A stretch of 57,673 nt of DNA, taken from contig QAXH01004465.1 in NCBI GenBank assembly GCA_004335635.1, positions 7,846-65,518 of the forward strand, written 5' to 3'. The stretch's first letter is position 1. Each line of letters starts with the position of its first letter. Source of the DNA: Chloromonas sp. AAM2. Lineage: Eukaryota; Chlorophyta; Chlorophyceae; Chlamydomonadales; Chlamydomonadaceae. The translations under genes and the position numbers were made by a program. Shown piece by piece: positions 51,906 through 57,673 of the stretch. Below the pieces are notes generated by a model. It made no database searches. It had not been told where the DNA came from and worked only from the letters and a program-made list of their open reading frames with translations.

Positions 51906-54900
51906 CTAGGTGTAAGCCATAGCCAACTGCTTGTAAATATTGATGTAGTCCACTCCTGATCGGTTGGCCCAACTCCAGTCTTGAGCCATGCACCGGGGTA
52001 CCAGTGTGCCGCTCCACCACTCATAACTGCCAAAGTAAGCTTCTATGGCTCGCCCCATGGCAATAGCAACGGAAGCCTCATCAGACCCCTGAAATCATAC
52101 CACATTAGTACACTTCACCATTGTTACATGGCATTTGCAGGTTTGCCCCTAGCATCGCTTCTAGCACAGACGCAATACTACGGTGCTGCAACTGACAACA
52201 CAGTGTGAGCACACAAAGTGTGAGTTTCGTGCACACAGGCCGGCATTGAGCGTCATGCCTGTGACCAGAAGCAACATAAGCAAGGCATGAGCTATACATA
52301 AACACTGATCACATCAGGGGGCCCACATGCATTGAGCGGGAACGCGAGCATGCATGAGCTGGTGTCATAATCGCATGAGACCTGCCATGTGTGAAGATCA
52401 CGTAGCCACCAGCCAAGAGAGCCTTGAAACGTCATTATGGACGGCCAAGAACGAGCTCGTAGAGGCACAAGCAGGACACAAGCTGCTATTCTTCCATGCA
52501 TAACAAGAAGAACTAGCGTCTGGCCGCTCGCAACCTCCCACCCATCTCCAACCTGCAGCACAGCTTGCAAGAACCCACTCTCTTGATTGACCTGCCAACC
52601 CCCATCCTAACCCAACATCAAGTCTATGGTGCCTGATCTTCATAAACCACATCAAGTCTATGGTGCCTGATCTTCATAAACCACAATTGTCATGTGGGGT
52701 CTGGCTCTGGAAGTTGGCGTAACAAGTGTCTCATACATCGTTGGTTCCAGTGCCAGTCCCAAAATTGTCCCAGAACTGGCAAACTTCTTTTTTTTTGTTT
52801 GTGAACCAACCAAGCCTACCTGGAAAACGTATCCGTTTCTGGCTGTTTCTGGCTGTGCGCTGTGGAACACATCATGCACCGTGTCCGCCAGTCCGCCCGT
52901 CTCGCGGCACACTGAGCACATCAGGGGCAAGCAGAACAGAGGAAGGTTCATACACACACACGCAACAGACACCCAGGACGCCACAGTGTCTACCTCTGCA
53001 CATTCACATACCTGTGACAACAGGTGTCTGCAGGTGTCTGCAGGTATCACATGCAACCACATGTGCACTGCTGTTCCATTGCAATCAGCAAAATGCAGTC
53101 AAGCATGTCTTCGCCTTCCTGTCCCCCCTGCTTTCTTCATATAGGCTGTACACGTCCCACATGGTGTCTATCTATCTGTCTATCTATCTATCTATCTATC
53201 TATCTGCGTCCGTCCATCTGTACATCTGTCAGTCTGTCCGCATCTATCTGTCTACCTGTCTGTGTGGTCTGTCTAGATGTGTCTGTGTATCTATATATGT
53301 CTATCTACCATCTATCTGTCTGTGTCCCACCTGGCACAGTCCCGTATCTTAAGCTGATAAGCTGTGTCAGACCACAGGGCTCGAATGCGCTGGGAATGAG
53401 GATCATGTCACTGCCTGCGTAGATGCGATGGGAAAGACCTGCACACAGCACACAAGGCAGGTTGCAACACCGTCAGTTGGCTGACATGCTGCTATAACCA
53501 GACAGCACATGATTGGGACAGGTTGGCCTCAGCAATATATTCAGTTAGGCAATGCAACAAATGGTTCAATGCACAAGCAACGAGAGCCGGAACACAAGTT
53601 TGCCTGCTGCAGCTACACGGTGAGCTACATCATTATAGCATGGACCATCACAATTCTAATGTGTGTTCGGCAGGCTACGAACCATGCCATACTGCACCAG
53701 TCCGGGTGACCATCAATAACAACTTCGCCTCACGTCGACTTGCAATTGGCAGATGTGGGCCTACCTCGCTGTAATCTCTGTGCAGCTACCATCTCACCGT
53801 CATCAAAACGCAGCACTATCCGTCCCCTGTCCCCTTGGAGGAACTCCTGCTGCATATCCACGAACATCCTCTGCACTGTGGGGTCAGGCGCGCTGCCTAG
53901 GACAACAACCTGAGCACGTATGATGCAGAGCACACCATCATGTTATTATGCACGTCATAACTGCCCATGTGACACGTGCACTTGATGTGCATAGTGCATG
54001 TGGTAGACTTGACGTGTGTTGAGTGAATGAGTGTATTTGTTTAGTGTAAGATTGGTGGATGTACCAAGCAGAAAGGGTCAGCAAAACGAGGGTGAGCATC
54101 TGGTTCATCAACAGCCTGTTCAAACCTTATATCCAAGCTGGATGGTGCAGTCTAATGCTTTAACCACTGATGCCTCTCTTCGCTTCAGCCTGCCTGCCTT
54201 CGCTACAGCCTGCTGGCCCTCTGGGGCTGCAACAGTTTCGAAAAGCAAGATACTGATTTGTTGGGCGAGTCTGTGAATGCCATGCTGATGCTGGTGGTGC
54301 TGGAGATGCTGCTGCTCCTGATGCGGTGTATACCTGCGCCCCTTTCTCCAATGCCATCCTGATCCCATGCAGTATGAGCGGCAGGCCCTTCTGTTCCGTC
54401 AGCCGGCTGACCACGGCTAGCAGGGGTCGGCCCGAGGGGTGCATGTGGCCGTGCCAGGGCAGCCCGAGCTCTGACAGGAGAGCCTGCTTGCACGCCTGAA
54501 ACAGCGGCAACGCATAACGCATCAGGCACCAAGAACTTCGCCATGAACACAGTGAACACATTCCCGTGGCGAGCCATAACCTGCCATTGACTCTGGTTGC
54601 AGGTTGACAGTCAAAACTGTCTCATATGAAAGGGGAAGAAAGATGTTTGACAGTTCTGGGCCAATTCCTGTGTGACTCGTTTCATTGCCAGCACTGTCGA
54701 TGTTCCACATCACAACAATGGTTCCGGTGATGCCACTGCACTGGTGGTTGTCCCAAAACTGGCAAACATCTTTTCCAGTCGTCCTTGTTACTCTGTACTC
54801 ATACCCCGCTGTCCTGGTGTACACAACCCGCAAGCTACGGATTCTTATTATCATCATTAGCTGGTTTTATTAACAGTTGCCAATCTTAGTTAGCACCAAG

Positions 54901-57673
54901 TGTACATCGTGTACGATAGAACAGTCGTCATTGTTGATATGATCTGCTGTCCTCACACACGACCACCCCTCACAAGCCAGCCCCTCCCGCACCCTTGGCC
55001 CCTGCTTACCCAGCCCCTCACCAGTTTCCCCGCTGTGCAGGTCTCGGCGCTATACTGGGTGTGTATGTGTGTGTCGACGCGCGGGTCCCAGATCACAGGG
55101 TCAATGCCGTTCAGAACGCCTCTGAAACGACACGCCTGCGAGCGGGACAAGCGGGGACCCACTGTACACAGTGGGGGGACAGTGGGGGCGCAAAGGCAAG
55201 AGACGAAGACGTATCACATGGGAGTAGTCAGGTTAAAATGATGGGGCCTAGTGCTGGACTGAGATCTCACCCAACCTACCCTGTCTTCAGGTCGCAACTT
55301 AGTTAGAGCTTTGGGGCAGTACGGTTTACCTGTGGCAGCACCTCCGTCCACCTACCCCCCACCTACCCCTCACCTACCCCCCACCTACCCCCCACTGACC
55401 ACCAAGCACGTCTTGTGTCTCCTCCACCTTTCACAACCGCCATACCTCCTCAGCCTTGCCCAGCACTCCCTGCAGCCCGCATCCAAAGTGTGTGTGCAGC
55501 ACCTCTTGTGCGTAGCGGGGCGACACGGTGGTCACCCTGTCGGCGTACACCACACCCGCCTTCAACACGTTGATGTCGTAAACACCCGCAGCGTTCCTGC
55601 AGGGAAGCACCACACCCACACACATCACAATAATCATGGCTGCCGTCCTGCCCCTTCTCGCCGTTGAAACCCGCGTCTCATGTCTGATCGGATTGTGATG
55701 GTCCAGAGGTGTTGGTCGACGTAAGCAGCTTTTGCATTTGTAGGCTGCAGTGGGGGAGGGCGCAGCGAGCTGTGGTGGCAGGAACGAGCATGCTGTGCCC
55801 TCTCTCCCGCACACACAAGCACGCGTTTGCCCTTGCCGAGACTCACAAGCTAGCAAGGTTTCTCTGTACATGTGTGTGTGTGTGTGTGTGTATATGTGTA
55901 TGTGTGTGTGTGTGCTCGAGTCCCTTACTTGTGTGTATCGTCCCGCATGCGGTCGGGGTGGTAGCAGGCGTGGAACCCGCTGGCGGAGCGGTCGAACCCG
56001 GCCTGTTCCAACAGAGATGGGGACTCGAGACCCTGGAGCAAAAAAGAAAATCAGAGCAAAACATTTTTTTATCCATTTGAGGGGATGACGGGTGCACAAT
56101 TTGATTGGCGGGCAGAGCTGGCAAGATTGTTTTGGTCAGGGGAACTCATTCAGAAAGTCCAACCACGAGTTGCCAGGGTTCAAGAACGCTGAAGACTGCT
56201 TCTTGCCGTCTGCATCCTACCAATGAGTGCTGCCTTTCATAATGACTTCCAGCAAGTGCTACTACGTTCCCAGTGTTGCTGCTCTCCGCTGCTACTCACA
56301 AACCAATCCCTACCATATTCGGACCGCATCCGCACCGTATCCGTACCGTACCCGCACCGTATCCGTACTGCATCCGCACCGTATCCGTACTGCATCCGTA
56401 CCGTATCCGCACCATATCCGCACCGATTTCCTACTGCATCCGTACCGTATCCGTACCCTGCACTGGCCGTACCTGGAACGCTATGTTGTGTATTGTGAGC
56501 ACACTTCCCGTACGCCCCAGGGAGGTGCCCCGGTACAGCTCCTTGAGCATGGGGCACACTGCAGCGGTCTGCATGGACACGGACACAGAATATGCACGCA
56601 ATTGATCACACTTGCGTTTTGCTCCTGACTTTCAGTGCTTGGCCGACCTTCAGGATTGGCCTAGAGTGGTTATGCTAAATGCTAAAGTATGCTAAACGCC
56701 ATACACACAACATGTACAGTTTCACTTCTGACTCAATGACACGTCTTCAGTTTCTATCTCGGCTCTTTTTAGCGGAGGGGTGGGCATTGTGGCGACTGGT
56801 AAGTGATGCGATTGCATGCCACCTTGTCTGGCAATTGTTTACCCGTCCCCTTTCCTTGCTCTGCGCGCCTTTCTCAGTTACCCTACCTGCCAGTCGTGTA
56901 CATGCAGTACGTCGGGTGTCTTGCCGGTCCAGGCCAGCAGCTCCAGTGCAGCTCGGGAGAAGAACAGGAAACGGGCCACGTCATCGGGCTCACCGTAGAT
57001 AGTGTTGCGCCAAAACATACTGCGGGGACAAGGGTTAGAATACGGGTACAGTAGGCTACGTGGCTGATCTAGTGACTTCTTGGGCAGCTGGACTACCAGA
57101 CTGGGACATATTCAATTTTGAAAGAGATGTTCAAGGGGGGCATCGTAGCGGCGTCGATAGGTTGACTACAGGGTCACAGAGGATTGAGTGAGTGAGAGTG
57201 AGATAGAGTGTGTATCCGTACCTGCGGGCACGGAGCCAGACAGACTTCCACAACCACACCCCAAACGCCCTAAAACGCTTCATGGCTGGGAGTGGCTTGC
57301 ACCTCTCAAGGAGTGGCAGAGGTGCGTTGAAGAGTGGTCTGGGGCAGCGCTATGTCCTTTGTTCTAGTAGCCCACGAGCAGTGTTCTCACTTGTGTTGAC
57401 TGTGAGGCTCCAGGAAGTAGACGGGCAGTCCCTCCGCCACACCGCTCCACACCAGTGTGCGCACGCCCACACCCGCCCAGGGCACGTGCAGCTCAGCCAG
57501 GGTGCGCAGGTCAAGAACTGGAACACAGGGGAGACAGAGAGGGAAGACTTGGATCAGCCAGGGTGCGCAGGTCAAGAACTGGATTACGCCGCCGTGTGCA
57601 AGTATACTCTCGCCTGGTTTGCACCCATCCCAGTCACACACACAAGTGTCACTGACCTGCCATCCACCTGGGC
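51906..57673 (-). CDS. Soluble starch synthase, class III/IV-like (C-terminal catalytic part, 5' end outside the window)
   Basis: It transfers glucose from ADP-glucose to alpha-glucan chains in the plastid. Exons from 5': 57673-57657 (partial), 57517-57391, 57019-56887, 56568-56473, 56032-55929, 55596-55446, 55135-55022, 54495-54334, 53909-53798, 53438-53331, 52911-52820 and 52088-51906, all in phase. GT5 motifs: [100 protein letters not shown] and the second lysine-loop equivalent [26 protein letters not shown] insert after the IHN motif resembles class IV enzymes. The N-terminal KxGGL ADP-glucose loop and any CBM or coiled-coil region lie beyond 57673. In CRETGGL the position before TGG is Glu rather than the usual Lys or Arg. 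The protein ends in a short YKQLAMAYT tail. Confidence 0.95.
52613..52684 (+). repeat. Perfect 35-bp tandem duplication
   Basis: CATCAAGTCTATGGTGCCTG followed by ATCTTCATAAACCAC occurs twice in a row inside a starch synthase intron. The two copies are identical, so the duplication is recent. Confidence 0.92.
52730..52798 (+). mobile_element. MITE-like element, copy 5 (one arm)
   Basis: GGTTCCAGTGCCAGTCCCAA, AATTGTCCCAGAACTGGCAA and a T run. It is nearly identical to the arm at 8881 and lies 21 bp from the starch synthase exon ending at 52820. Confidence 0.7.
53166..53330 (+). repeat. (TCTA)n microsatellite beside a splice donor
   Basis: TCTA tetramers are clean at about 53166-53205 and decay into TCTG/TCCA variants up to the exon edge at 53331 in the starch synthase gene. 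Confidence 0.9.
54635..54776. mobile_element. MITE-like element, copy 6 (both arms)
   Basis: GAAAGATGTTTGACAGTTCT followed by GGGCCAATTCCTGTG at the left, and GGTTGTCCCAAAACTGGCAA then ACATCTTTTCC at the right, inverted. It is about 142 bp long and lies in a starch synthase intron. Confidence 0.75.
55868..55915. repeat. (GT)n microsatellite just inside a starch synthase intron
   Basis: A GTGTGTGT run with a TATATGTGTA interruption ends about 13 bases from the donor at 55928 on the gene strand. Confidence 0.92.
56310..56458 (+). repeat. CCGTAT/CCGCAC minisatellite
   Basis: Hexamer-based units (CCGTAC, CGTATC, CGCACC) alternate in an imperfect higher-order array of about 150 bp. It lies within a starch synthase intron. 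The Tyr/Arg/Pro ORFs through it are artefacts. Confidence 0.9.
57555..57584 (-). repeat. 30-bp duplicate of a starch synthase exon edge
   Basis: TCAGCCAGGGTGCGCAGGTC followed by AAGAACTGGA at 57555-57584 repeats 57493-57522, which contains the acceptor and first codons (LDLRTLAE) of the exon 57517-57391. The copy lies 62 bp upstream in gene orientation and offers a second potential acceptor. Confidence 0.85.

Overview
The window is nuclear DNA of a green alga, most likely a chlorophycean of the Chlamydomonas/Haematococcus/Dunaliella kind. The evidence is a plastid GapA-type glyceraldehyde-3-phosphate dehydrogenase, a plant-type starch synthase and a plant-type long-chain acyl-CoA synthetase. 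Genes are dense with short GT-AG introns, a few introns use GC-AG, and TGTAA motifs lie downstream of stop codons. The species is inference; no marker in the window fixes it. Introns and spacers are full of microsatellites, minisatellites and short dispersed repeats.

Nine gene loci can be followed exon by exon, with reading phase kept at every junction. From left to right: (1) + strand, 3' part of a predicted EGF-like / transmembrane / RING-finger protein (341-3378); (2) + strand, ASCC1-like KH plus 2H-phosphoesterase protein (6838-10955); (3) - strand, cytosolic-type alanyl-tRNA synthetase with a complete editing domain (12623-25336); (4) directly upstream on the same strand, a GST/eEF1B-gamma-like domain (25618-28714) that splices in frame into the synthetase through a GC-AG intron, so 3 and 4 may be one GST-AlaRS gene; (5) + strand, mitochondrial NAD-isocitrate dehydrogenase (29370-32965); (6) - strand, long-chain acyl-CoA synthetase (34793-41560); (7) + strand, U2B''/U1A two-RRM snRNP protein (41821-43709); (8) + strand, EAF6 histone-acetyltransferase subunit (44324-45754); (9) + strand, chloroplast GapA (47710-49960); (10) - strand, C-terminal catalytic part of a soluble starch synthase close to class III/IV (51906-57673, running off the right edge).

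Two divergent promoter intervals stand out: 655 bp between the GST/AlaRS locus and IDH, and 260 bp between the acyl-CoA synthetase and U2B''. The genes do not form a pathway cluster. They are ordinary housekeeping genes for translation, splicing, chromatin, the TCA cycle, lipid activation, the Calvin cycle and starch.

The unusual content lies in the architecture and the repeats: the EGF-TM-RING protein, the possible GST-AlaRS fusion, a MITE-like family with inverted termini (six copies), a SINE-like family ending in (GAT)n (four copies), decayed copies of exon pieces beside their parent exons, a repeat shared with the start of an ASCC1 exon, and tandem repeats that supply splice sites. No CRISPR array, rRNA or convincing tRNA gene was seen.
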